The notes under the pieces: model-generated
Seen by the model: only the letters and a program-made list of their open reading frames with translations
Database searches by the model: none
What the model was told of the DNA's origin: nothing
DNA from: Tissierellia bacterium
GTDB taxonomy: Bacteria > Bacillota > Clostridia > Tissierellales > Peptoniphilaceae
Reading direction: 5' to 3'
Assembly (NCBI GenBank): GCA_012728335.1
Contig: JAAYFG010000069.1
Coordinates: forward strand, 1-39,621
Length of the DNA: 39,621 nucleotides
Shown here: positions 26,450 to 34,879 of the stretch, in pieces
Numbering within the stretch: position 1 is the first letter of the stretch
Layout: each line of letters begins with the position of its first letter
Made by a program: the position numbers and the translations under genes

Positions 26450-27964
26450 ATGACTGACAACAAACAAAAAACAGGCGGATTTTTAGGTTGGGTCGAACGA
26501 GTGGGGAATAAAATTCCTCATCCATTCATACTATTCTTAGCACTTATGATTATTATCGCCGTAATTTCATTTGGAGCAAACAAAATGGGCGCATCAACAA
26601 TAAACCCAACTAATGGTGAAGAAGTTGCCATTAAAAATATTCTTTCCGGAGAAGGAATTGTATTTGCATTAACTACTGCAGTTAAAAACTTTACTGGATT
26701 TGCACCACTTGGATTAGTTCTTACTATGACACTTGGTATCGGTATGGCAGAAGATGTTGGACTAATGTCAGCATTTATGAGAAAAACTATACTGGGAGTT
26801 CCAGAGAAATTTGTAGTTTTCACAATAATGCTTATAGGTATTTGTGGTAATATAGCTTCTGATGCTGCTATTATCATAGTTCCTACATTGGCGGCAATGA
26901 TTTATCTTTACATAGGAAAAAATCCTATAGCAGGTATTGCAATTGGATATGCTGCTACTACAGCTGGATTCAGTGCTAACTTAGTACCTGCTGGTACAGA
27001 TGCATTGTTGCAAGGTATTACTAATGAAGCAATTGCTATCGTTGGTGGACCTGAAATTGACATCACAGCTAACTGGTACATAATGATAGTTTCAACATTC
27101 GTTCTAGCTATTGTAGGTACTATTGTAAACAACAAAATCGTTGAACCTAGACTTGGTAAATACCATGGTTCACACGAAGTATCAAGAGAAGAAGTTAGTG
27201 AATTAGAGTCTAAGGGACTTAAAAATGCGGGTATAGCTCTTATAGTTTATTTAGCAATTATTATAGCAGCTTGTATACCTCAAAGCAGTTTCTTTAGAAA
27301 CCCTGAAACTGGTTCACTAATTACAGGATCGCCTTTAATGTCAAGTATCATTCCTTTGATATTAATGCTTTTCATCACTGTTGCTATTGCTTATGGTAAA
27401 ACAGTTGGTGAAATTAAAAAAGCAGCAGATGTACCTAGAATAATGCAAGGAGCTATTGCGAAAATGGCATCTTTTATAGTTTTAGCATTCATAATAGGAC
27501 AATTTATAGCTTGGTTTAACTGGACAAATATGGGTCTATTCCTAGCAGTTACTTTTGCAAATGCACTTTCAAGTGCAGGATTCACAGGAATTCCACTATT
27601 TGTACTTTATATACTACTATGTGCTTTCGTAAATATCTTTATAGGTTCAGGATCAGCAAAATGGGCACTACTTGCTCCAATTTTCGTTCCAATGATGTTC
27701 TTACTTGGTTATCACCCAGCATGGACACAATTCCTATATAGAGTTGGAGATTCAACTACAAATGTTATAACTCCATTATTCCCATACTTCCCTATAATCC
27801 TTAGCTTTATTAATGATTATGATGAAGAAGCAGGTACTGGTACTCTACTAAGTATGATGATTCCATATGCAGTAATTTTCTTAATAGTATGGATTATCTT
27901 AGCGATAGTTTGGTATCTATTTATACCTCTACCATTAGGAACAGGTGGATTTATACACATATAA
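26450..27964 (+). CDS. abgT: AbgT-family transporter, copy 2
   Basis: 504 residues from the ATG at 26450. The ATG at 26435 is rejected because it lies within the ribosome binding site region (GGGAGGG) that serves 26450. The protein is co-linear with copy 1 over its whole length and keeps all AbgT motifs (GGFLGWVERVGNKIPHPFILF, IASDAAIIIVPTLAAMI, GSGSAKWALLAPIFVPM). Differences cluster in the substrate-side loops around residues 40-70 and 195-220 (for example LLAGITNEASAIVGAPNIE in copy 1 against LLQGITNEAIAIVGGPEID here). The M20D amidohydrolase starts 22 bases after the stop, so copy 2 and that hydrolase form an operon: uptake followed by hydrolysis. Confidence 0.9.
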   Translation: MTDNKQKTGGFLGWVERVGNKIPHPFILFLALMIIIAVISFGANKMGASTINPTNGEEVAIKNILSGEGIVFALTTAVKNFTGFAPLGLVLTMTLGIGMAEDVGLMSAFMRKTILGVPEKFVVFTIMLIGICGNIASDAAIIIVPTLAAMIYLYIGKNPIAGIAIGYAATTAGFSANLVPAGTDALLQGITNEAIAIVGGPEIDITANWYIMIVSTFVLAIVGTIVNNKIVEPRLGKYHGSHEVSREEVSELESKGLKNAGIALIVYLAIIIAACIPQSSFFRNPETGSLITGSPLMSSIIPLILMLFITVAIAYGKTVGEIKKAADVPRIMQGAIAKMASFIVLAFIIGQFIAWFNWTNMGLFLAVTFANALSSAGFTGIPLFVLYILLCAFVNIFIGSGSAKWALLAPIFVPMMFLLGYHPAWTQFLYRVGDSTTNVITPLFPYFPIILSFINDYDEEAGTGTLLSMMIPYAVIFLIVWIILAIVWYLFIPLPLGTGGFIHI

Positions 27965-27986
27965 TTAATGGAGGAGATAAAATAAG

Positions 27987-29165
27987 ATGAGTTTTAAAGA
28001 AGATATTAAATTGGTTTTAGATGATGTAATTGAGTTTAGAAGGGATTTACACATAAATCCAGAAAGATCATATCATGAAGTTCGTACTTCTAAGAGAGTA
28101 GCTGAAGAATTAGAAAAGCTGGGAATTGAATACGAAACTGATATTGGTGGCTATGGAGTCGTTGGATTGATAAAGGGAGATAGCGAAGGTAAAACTATTT
28201 TACTTAGAGCTGATATGGATGCTCTACCAATACATGAAGAAAATGACCTTCCTTTCTGTTCAACTGTTGATGGCGTAATGCATGCATGTGGACATGATGT
28301 TCATACTGCAATGTTACTCGGAGCTGCAAAAGTTTTAGTAAACCATAAAGATAAAATAAAGGGTAATATTAAACTTTGTTTCCAACCTGCAGAAGAATAC
28401 AGTCCAACAGGTGGATCTCAATACATGATAGATGATGGCGTTCTAGAAAATCCTAAAGTAGATGCTGCAGTAGCACTACATGTTTGGAATTTTCCAGTAG
28501 GAACTGTTGCGCTTAGAGATGGAACTATGATGGCACAATCTGATAGACTGAACATTAAAGTTAAAGGAAAATCATCTCATGCATCCCAACCTCAAAATGG
28601 TATAGACGCAATCGTAGGTGCTGCTCATGTACTAACAGCACTTCAAACAGTAATTAGTAGAAATACTGATGCAATGGATTCTGCAGTAATTTCACTAGGT
28701 ACAATAAGAGGTGGAGAAGTATATAATATAGTATGTGATGAAGTAACTCTTGAAGGAACTGTGAGAATTTTCAGTGAAGAAGTTGCTAGAAATATTAAAC
28801 CTCAAATAGAAAGAGTAGTAACTAATGTTGCCGCTGGACTTGGATGTACAGCAGAATGTGAATATACTAGTGGTTATGCTATGACTGTTAATGACCATGA
28901 ATTATTTACTAATGCAATACCTGTATTAGAGGAAAAACTAGGTGCTGAAAATGTAATAATTCCTGAAAGACCTGCATCTGGTGGAGAAGATTTCTCTGCA
29001 TTTGGTAAATATGTACCATCACTATTCATTTGGCTAGGTATGGAGTCTGATAAAAACGAAGGAAGAAGAACACTTCATAATCCTAATCTTATAGTAGATG
29101 AAGACTGTATACCTGTAGGCATAGAAACACTAATTGAAGTAGCATTAGATTTCTTAAATAAATAA
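27987..29165 (+). CDS. M20D-family amidohydrolase (AbgB / hippurate hydrolase / N-acyl-amino acid hydrolase type)
   Basis: 392 residues, ATG start with GGAGGAG. Expected metal and catalytic residues are present: RADMDALP (74-81), HACGHDVH with ligands Cys101 and His103, AEE at 135-137 (general base and ligand), His165 in ALHVW, and the C-terminal TLHNP histidine. The lid domain (about 185-300) shows the usual NIKVKGKSSHAS start. The family hydrolyses amide bonds of N-acyl amino acids, hippurate, indole-acetyl amino acids and, as AbgB, p-aminobenzoyl-glutamate. Cytoplasmic, no signal peptide. It is transcribed with abgT copy 2 and ends in a strong terminator. Confidence 0.9.
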   Translation: MSFKEDIKLVLDDVIEFRRDLHINPERSYHEVRTSKRVAEELEKLGIEYETDIGGYGVVGLIKGDSEGKTILLRADMDALPIHEENDLPFCSTVDGVMHACGHDVHTAMLLGAAKVLVNHKDKIKGNIKLCFQPAEEYSPTGGSQYMIDDGVLENPKVDAAVALHVWNFPVGTVALRDGTMMAQSDRLNIKVKGKSSHASQPQNGIDAIVGAAHVLTALQTVISRNTDAMDSAVISLGTIRGGEVYNIVCDEVTLEGTVRIFSEEVARNIKPQIERVVTNVAAGLGCTAECEYTSGYAMTVNDHELFTNAIPVLEEKLGAENVIIPERPASGGEDFSAFGKYVPSLFIWLGMESDKNEGRRTLHNPNLIVDEDCIPVGIETLIEVALDFLNK

Positions 29166-29205
29166 TAATAAAGCTCTTATACTTGTGTATAAGAGCTTTA
29201 TTATT
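29164..29205. terminator. Strong terminator after the M20D gene
   Basis: Nineteen-base perfect arms (29164-29182 and 29187-29205) around TTGT; it overlaps the last bases of the stop codon. The symmetry (A-rich left, T-rich right) lets it act for both converging directions. Confidence 0.85.
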
Positions 29206-29286
29206 ATACTCTTTAACTATTAATTAGGTTTAATCACTTTACTTTTTGACTAACTTGTTTTATAAGAGGCTATAAACGTGATTATG

Positions 29287-30552
29287 TTAATCTAATTCAT
29301 TAAATATCTTAATTGTATCTTTAAATGCGTTGACTCCTAATTCTAACACCTCTTCATCATAATCAAACCTATCATTATGATGAAGTGCTTCTAGTTTAGT
29401 ACCAAATATATAATGGATAGATTTTCCACCATTTTCTTCCACTTTTTCCATCATATAACTGACATCTTCTGAGCCATTTATACTAGGTTTCATGACCACA
29501 TTATATCCATACTCAATCATCTTTTCTCCTACATAATCTACAAATTCAGGATTTATAGTCATAAAAGCTGGAGCTGCACCAACCATCTCAATCTCGCTCT
29601 TTACATCATAACTTAGCGATGCACCGTCTACTACTTGAACTACTCTTTTTGAAAGCAATTCAGTTATTTCAGAGTTCTCACCTCTTACTTCTATTTGCAT
29701 TTTAGCTTGACTAGGAATTACATTCCTACCAGTCCCAGCATTTAATGTTCCTACATTTAATCTACTCATACCAGCACCAGTTTGTGGAAGTGTATGTAAG
29801 TTAAGTGCACAACTACAGGCAGCTAATAAAGCATTTCTACCTTTTTCTGGTGAAGATCCTGAATGGGTAGGTATACCAAAATATTTAATATCGTATTTCA
29901 TAGTTCCTAAAAACCCAATAGTTCCAACTCCAAGTTCGTTTTTAGTTTTTCCGGCTCCTATATGAGCTGACATAAAATAATCTACTTCATCCAATACACC
30001 TGCATCAGTTATACTTTTTCCACCACGTACTCCTTCTTCTGCAGGTTGAAATATTATTACATACTTCCCTTTCAGACTATTCTTGTTTTCCATAATATAC
30101 TCTGCTATACCTATTCCAATCGCTATGTGAGCATCATGCCCACACGCATGACAAGCATTGTCATTTTTTGATCTAAAACCTAGTTTATTTGGTCTATGCT
30201 CTTCATCATCTGATTCTTTTAGATATATTGCATCGATATCCACTCTTATACCTATCGTTTTCCCAGGATTTCCTGTATCTAAATACGCTACGGCTCCTGT
30301 ATAACCTTCAACTATTTCCTCAATATTAAAATCAACTTCAGGCAATATAATACTATCTAAATAATCATCATATTCCTCTTTTGATGGAACTCCTAATCTG
30401 TTAGTAGAATGGATTTTCTTGCCATAATCTACTGAATAGCCCATTTCCTTTAAATATTTTATTATATTTATTGTAGTTAATATCTCAAGCCAACCAGGTT
30501 CTGCAATCTTTCTAAATTCTCTTCTAATTTGTATTAGTTTTTCACTATTCAT
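29287..30552 (-). CDS. AbgA-like M20 amidohydrolase, copy 1
   Basis: 421 residues from the ATG at 30552, chosen because AAAGGAG lies just before it; the longer frame from 30603 has no such site. The start FRKIAEPGWLEILTTINII and the GVPSKEEYDDYL insert identify the AbgA-like branch of M20 peptidases. Ligand motifs are GIRVDIDAIY, HACGHDAH (Cys137, His139), PAEEGVRGG, SAHIGAG and a C-terminal HHNDRFDY. E. coli AbgA is one subunit of p-aminobenzoyl-glutamate hydrolase; the true substrate here is not shown. A nearly identical paralogue (about three quarters identical) lies directly upstream on the same strand. The gene converges on the M20D gene. Confidence 0.88.
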   Translation of the reverse strand: MNSEKLIQIRREFRKIAEPGWLEILTTINIIKYLKEMGYSVDYGKKIHSTNRLGVPSKEEYDDYLDSIILPEVDFNIEEIVEGYTGAVAYLDTGNPGKTIGIRVDIDAIYLKESDDEEHRPNKLGFRSKNDNACHACGHDAHIAIGIGIAEYIMENKNSLKGKYVIIFQPAEEGVRGGKSITDAGVLDEVDYFMSAHIGAGKTKNELGVGTIGFLGTMKYDIKYFGIPTHSGSSPEKGRNALLAACSCALNLHTLPQTGAGMSRLNVGTLNAGTGRNVIPSQAKMQIEVRGENSEITELLSKRVVQVVDGASLSYDVKSEIEMVGAAPAFMTINPEFVDYVGEKMIEYGYNVVMKPSINGSEDVSYMMEKVEENGGKSIHYIFGTKLEALHHNDRFDYDEEVLELGVNAFKDTIKIFNELD

Positions 30553-30601
30553 TTCAATATCTCCTTTCATACACCATTTTGCTAAAGCTAAATCTATAAT
30601 C

Positions 30602-30607
30602 ATTATA
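30602..30607 (-). promoter_or_regulatory. -10 box of AbgA-like copy 1
   Basis: Minus strand TATAAT directly after the hairpin that ends copy 2 of the AbgA-like pair, 50 bases before the chosen start. The -35 region would fall inside that hairpin and is poor. Confidence 0.4.
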
Positions 30608-30613
30608 ACCCTA

Positions 30614-30655
30614 AAAAACCAAAAGAGTTACTATTAAGTGACTCTTTTGGTTTTT
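30614..30655 (-). terminator. Terminator between the two AbgA-like genes
   Basis: Fifteen-base perfect arms (30614-30628 and 30641-30655) with a small inner stem. On the minus strand the hairpin is followed by TTTTTTAG. It lies 18 bases after the stop at 30674, so the two copies are separate transcription units. Confidence 0.85.
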
Positions 30656-30673
30656 AAACAATTTCAAAATCTA

Positions 30674-31939
30674 TTAATCTAATTCATTATACAATTTTAT
30701 AGTGTCAATAAACACATTAACACCAAACTCTAAAACTTCTTCACCATAGTCAAACTTATCGTTATGATGAGGAGCTTTTAATTTAGTTCCAAGTAAATAG
30801 TGAATTACTCTACCACCATTTTCTTCTACTTTCTCTAGCATATAGCTTACGTCCTCTGATGCACCTAAATTAGGTCTCATATGAGTCTTATATCCTTTTT
30901 CCCTCATTTTTTCCCCTACATAATCCACAAATTCTGGATGTATGGTATTAAATGCCGCTGCTGCTCCTACTTTTTCAATTCCATAGTCTACATCAAATGC
31001 AACTGCCGCTCCCTTTGCAACTTGTTCTGTTCTTTCAGATAGTAAATCAGTAATGGAACTATTTTCTCCTCTTACTTCCATTTTTAAAATTGCTTCACTA
31101 GGAACAACATTTCTTCCACTTCCTGCATTTAATACTCCTACATTTAATCTACTCATTCCAGCCCCAACTTGAGGAAGCGTATGAAGGTTCAATGCACAGC
31201 TACTTGCAGCTAATAAGGCGTTTCTCCCATTTTCAGGAGTTGTCCCTGCATGTGTAGGAACTCCATGGAATTTAATATCAAATTTAGTCGTTCCTAAAAA
31301 CCCACCAGTTCCAACACCTAAAACCCCAGCTTCTTCATCCATTCCAATATGTGCCGACATGAAATAATCCACTTCATCTAGTATTCCTGCCTCAGTTATA
31401 CTCTTAGCTCCACGAACTCCTTCTTCTGCTGGTTGAAATATTATTACGTACTTACCTTTTAAGCTATTTTTATTTGTCATGATATAATCTGCAATTCCTA
31501 GACCAATAGTAATGTGTCCATCATGTCCACATCCATGACAAGCAAAATCATTTTCTGACCTAAAACCAAGCTTATTTGGTATATGCTCAGGATCATTGGT
31601 CTCCTTTAAATAAAGAGCATCAATATCAACCCTAATTCCTATAGTTTTTCCTGGATTTTCAGTATCTAAATATGCAACTACTCCTGTATAGCCTTCAACT
31701 ATTTCATCAATCTCAAATTCCACTTCTGGCAAAGTAATTCTGCTTAAATAGTCTTCGTATTCTTCCTTTGGCGGAACTCCCAATCTGTCTTCAGCATGAA
31801 TACTCTTTCCATATTTAACTTCATATCCTAGTTCTTTCAAATACTCTATAATCTTTATTGTGGTTTGTATTTCAAGCCATCCTGGTTCAGCTATTTTCCT
31901 AAATTCTCTTCTTAAACCTATTAGTTTTTCTCGATCCAT
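30674..31939 (-). CDS. AbgA-like M20 amidohydrolase, copy 2
   Basis: 421 residues from the ATG at 31939, supported by GAGAGGTG; a longer frame to 32008 has no ribosome binding site. It is co-linear with copy 1. The metal motif reads HGCGHDGH instead of HACGHDAH, keeping the Cys and His ligands. Other motifs: GIRVDIDALY, PAEEGVRGAKSI, SAHIGMDEEAG, HAGTTPENGRNALLAA and HHNDKFDY. It probably works with the AbgT carriers in hydrolysing imported amides. Duplicate hydrolases could give different substrate ranges or a hetero-oligomer; this is inference. Confidence 0.88.
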   Translation of the reverse strand: MDREKLIGLRREFRKIAEPGWLEIQTTIKIIEYLKELGYEVKYGKSIHAEDRLGVPPKEEYEDYLSRITLPEVEFEIDEIVEGYTGVVAYLDTENPGKTIGIRVDIDALYLKETNDPEHIPNKLGFRSENDFACHGCGHDGHITIGLGIADYIMTNKNSLKGKYVIIFQPAEEGVRGAKSITEAGILDEVDYFMSAHIGMDEEAGVLGVGTGGFLGTTKFDIKFHGVPTHAGTTPENGRNALLAASSCALNLHTLPQVGAGMSRLNVGVLNAGSGRNVVPSEAILKMEVRGENSSITDLLSERTEQVAKGAAVAFDVDYGIEKVGAAAAFNTIHPEFVDYVGEKMREKGYKTHMRPNLGASEDVSYMLEKVEENGGRVIHYLLGTKLKAPHHNDKFDYGEEVLEFGVNVFIDTIKLYNELD

Positions 31940-31981
31940 ATCTACACCTCTCTCTTTTACCTTAATGCAACACTTAATTAA

Positions 31982-31987
31982 ACTATA
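31982..31987 (-). promoter_or_regulatory. -10 box of AbgA-like copy 2
   Basis: Minus strand TATAGT about 43 bases before the start at 31939; a possible TTGCTC lies 15 bases upstream, a short spacer. Tentative. Confidence 0.35.
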
Positions 31988-32041
31988 CCCTAATGCATTT
32001 ATGAGCAATCAGTTAACTAATTCCATGCTTTATACACAAAA

Positions 32042-32060
32042 AGCCACTATAATAGTGGCT
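32042..32060 (-). terminator. Terminator of ppa and the wal operon
   Basis: Arms AGCCACT and AGTGGCT around ATAAT, followed on the minus strand by TTTTTG. It lies five bases after the ppa stop and is the first terminator-like hairpin seen after walR. Confidence 0.8.
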
Positions 32061-32064
32061 AGTA

Positions 32065-32595
32065 TTATTTATCAAATACTTCGTGATATCTGACTATTGA
32101 TTCTTCAATTATTTTCTTAGCTTCTTCTACACCTAAAGTGCTTTCAATAGCTGTTGATTTGCCTTCTAATGCCTTATATACAGAGAAGAAATGAACCATC
32201 TCGTCAAAAATATGTTGTGGTAATTCATCGATGTCTTTGTATTTATTATAAGTAGGATCACCAAAAGGTATCGCAATTATCTTTTCATCTTTATATCCAC
32301 TGTCTTCCATAACTATAACTCCAATAGGATATGCATCTACTAATGTCATAGGAAGTATGTTTTCAGATGAGATAATAAGTACATCTAGTGGGTCATCATC
32401 AGACGCAAAAGTCTTAGGAATAAAACCGTAGTTTGCAGGATAGTGAGTAGAAGTATATAAAATTCTATCCATCTTTAACATACCTGTATCCTTGTCTAAT
32501 TCATATTTTACTTTACCACCTTTTTCAATTTCAATAACGCAAAGGAAGTCATCTGTTTTAATCCTATCGTCTGTTATATCGTGCCAAATATTCAT
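32065..32595 (-). CDS. ppa: Inorganic pyrophosphatase, family I
   Basis: 176 residues, ATG start behind AGGAGGATAAAG. The family I signature DDDPLD (66-71) and HYPANYGFIP (51-60) are clear, as are later residues of the active site (VIVMEDSGYKDEKIIAIP, then KDIDELP). Length is normal. It hydrolyses pyrophosphate made in biosynthesis, in the cytoplasm. Many Firmicutes use the unrelated family II enzyme instead. It starts 15 bases after the stop of walI with no terminator between, so it appears to be the fifth gene of the wal operon. Confidence 0.93.
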   Translation of the reverse strand: MNIWHDITDDRIKTDDFLCVIEIEKGGKVKYELDKDTGMLKMDRILYTSTHYPANYGFIPKTFASDDDPLDVLIISSENILPMTLVDAYPIGVIVMEDSGYKDEKIIAIPFGDPTYNKYKDIDELPQHIFDEMVHFFSVYKALEGKSTAIESTLGVEEAKKIIEESIVRYHEVFDK

Positions 32596-32610
32596 TCTTT
32601 ATCCTCCTGA

Positions 32611-33438
32611 TTAATAATTATCTATTACTACTCTAGATCCATCTTCAAAACTAATCCTCCAAGCTGGTATTGCTCGTCCTCTTTCTGTTTTAGTAATATC
32701 TTCAACATAGCCTTGTTCTTCAGGATCGAAATAATAGCATACTTCAATTTCCTCTATGGTATTTCCATAGTACTTCTTTTTATCAATAAGTGAAAATAGT
32801 GCTTTTGATGCAGAACCAATATCTATTGGAGAATTCGTGTCATCTAGTACATTTATCCATAGCCTATCAAGTTTCACCACTCCGTCATCATTAACTGTAA
32901 TATTAGTAAAAGATCTCTCAACCTTTATATTTTCGTAGACTTTGGAATACACTAATTCATAGCCATATTCTTCTTTTTTTATGGAGCTAAGTAACATATC
33001 ATCTACAACAAATCTTTTTTCTGCCAAAAATTCACTTGCCTTTTGAACTGCTTCTTCACTACTTATGGTTACTGGTTTTCCAGAATCAAATTCCTTTTCA
33101 TAAAGTAATCTCCTATCATTAATGATATTGATAGTTTCATCTTTATATTCAATATTTCTCCTTAAATCCTTAATACCATTTCCATCAAAAAAGTTCTTAT
33201 TCATTTCATTTATATCAATTACCTCAAATTGCACATTTATAGCTGATAATGTTTCGACCTTATTAGGTATATCTGCATTAATGCCTATATCAACACTTTC
33301 CAAATACGATTTAGCATGTTCAATAGAGTCATTTTCAGACTTAACAGTATCTTCTTCTCGGTATATAATAGTAGCCAACACAATATTTACTACTATTAAT
33401 ATCCCTATTAATATAGTTTTCGCTTTTGACCAATCCAT
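32611..33438 (-). CDS. walI: WalI/YycI, regulator of the WalK kinase
   Basis: 275 residues, ATG start. One N-terminal transmembrane helix (about 10-28) anchors an extracytoplasmic YycI domain; the AKTILIGILIVVNIVLATIIY start and the YycFG-operon context identify it. The C-terminal RGRAIPAWRISFEDGSRVVIDNY resembles the YycI/PepSY-like end. In Bacillus WalI binds WalH and restrains WalK through the membrane helix. It follows walH by four bases and precedes ppa by 15. Confidence 0.85.
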   Translation of the reverse strand: MDWSKAKTILIGILIVVNIVLATIIYREEDTVKSENDSIEHAKSYLESVDIGINADIPNKVETLSAINVQFEVIDINEMNKNFFDGNGIKDLRRNIEYKDETINIINDRRLLYEKEFDSGKPVTISSEEAVQKASEFLAEKRFVVDDMLLSSIKKEEYGYELVYSKVYENIKVERSFTNITVNDDGVVKLDRLWINVLDDTNSPIDIGSASKALFSLIDKKKYYGNTIEEIEVCYYFDPEEQGYVEDITKTERGRAIPAWRISFEDGSRVVIDNY

Positions 33439-33442
33439 AATA

Positions 33443-34879
33443 TTACCTTTCTAATAGTTTTTGTGCTGAAAAACAGTTGAAATAGTATTGTTTCCCAAAA
33501 ATTACTATTTTCCACACTAATTCAAGTGGTTCTTCATCTACTGAATTATTATCTAAATACACTATTTGAGCTAAACTGATATTTTCTAAAGTTGTCTTTA
33601 CTAAATTATCTAAACCACTTCCGTCATGTAATTTTTTTTCAGCTAATAAGCGCTTAAATAGTTCACCATTTTGAACAATTATATCTGTTAGTTCCATTGC
33701 ATTTTCCATATTGTAAAACTTAACATCCGTTTCTTTAATAATTCTAAGCAATTGAACATAATTTTTAACATTACCATTATATACATCTATCTCAATGTAA
33801 TTTGATAGTATTTCACTATCTAAATCTACTAGCAATCCATCTGCCAACATTCCAAACCCAAGTCTATATCCCTCATTACCATTTTCACCTATCATATCTA
33901 AACTTCTTAAATGGATTGATTTATTAAATCCTATTTTTTCGGATACGAAATCTACTGCTGTACTTATGGACTTAAAGAAGTTCAAATCTTTTGAGTCCAC
34001 TAAATATGGCGCTGAATAGTTGATTTTTCCGTTCTCATTTAACGACACAGTCTTATTATCATATACATAAATTCTGTTTCCGTCCTCTTGAGTCAACGCT
34101 CTTACTGAATCTATCGACTTGTCTAAAAATCTGGATACAATATTATTAATATAAGGCTCGTCCAAATTTTCCATTACATTTTCAAAATATATCTTCCTTG
34201 CATTGAAATTGTGTATGTCTGGAATGAATATAGTATTCTCTACACCATACATTTCATTCATCGGATAGTATCTGTTATAAAGTTTCGCATTCATGATATT
34301 CGTCTGTTTTATATCATCTATAGATTTAACTAGCGCCTCTTTTTCTAAGCTAGTAAACTGTATTGCATAGTACAAGACATCGTCTGACAATACGATGAAA
34401 TCATTGTCTCCAGTACTGATATACACTTTGTTTATTACTGGAATTATATCACTTAAATAATTGGCTTTTTTAATTCCTATAGAGTTTAATAGTGTTGACG
34501 TTCCTATCATATCATGAAACTTCAGTATGATAGATTCTTGATTTAGCATAATTGCATACTCTTTATTACTTATTTCAGTGAAAGATTTGATATCTTTCTT
34601 ATCCTTAGTAAATATATCTTCTATAGTTATTAAGGAGCTTTTCCAAAGTCCACTTTCATTTACATCATAAACTATTGTATGCTCATCTATTCCAAAATTT
34701 ATGACCATTTCTCTAGGAGAAACTATATCCTCCATTATATATCTCATTTCAAACAACTTCTCTTTTGAGACATCATCTTTTTTTGAAAGTATTGGAGATA
34801 CGAACCAGATTTTACCAGCTAAGAAAATAGTCAGTATTGAAAGTCCAAAAAGGAGACCTGTTTTTAACTTCTCTTTCAT
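33443..34879 (-). CDS. walH: WalH/YycH, regulator of the WalK kinase
   Basis: 478 residues. One N-terminal transmembrane helix (about 8-30, TGLLFGLSILTIFLAGKIW) and a large extracytoplasmic YycH domain. Sequence conservation in this family is low; the call rests on length, topology and position between walK and walI. Its ATG overlaps the walK stop by four bases (ATGA), giving translational coupling. In studied Firmicutes it forms a complex with WalI and WalK that modulates the response to cell-wall status. Confidence 0.85.
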   Translation of the reverse strand: MKEKLKTGLLFGLSILTIFLAGKIWFVSPILSKKDDVSKEKLFEMRYIMEDIVSPREMVINFGIDEHTIVYDVNESGLWKSSLITIEDIFTKDKKDIKSFTEISNKEYAIMLNQESIILKFHDMIGTSTLLNSIGIKKANYLSDIIPVINKVYISTGDNDFIVLSDDVLYYAIQFTSLEKEALVKSIDDIKQTNIMNAKLYNRYYPMNEMYGVENTIFIPDIHNFNARKIYFENVMENLDEPYINNIVSRFLDKSIDSVRALTQEDGNRIYVYDNKTVSLNENGKINYSAPYLVDSKDLNFFKSISTAVDFVSEKIGFNKSIHLRSLDMIGENGNEGYRLGFGMLADGLLVDLDSEILSNYIEIDVYNGNVKNYVQLLRIIKETDVKFYNMENAMELTDIIVQNGELFKRLLAEKKLHDGSGLDNLVKTTLENISLAQIVYLDNNSVDEEPLELVWKIVIFGKQYYFNCFSAQKLLER

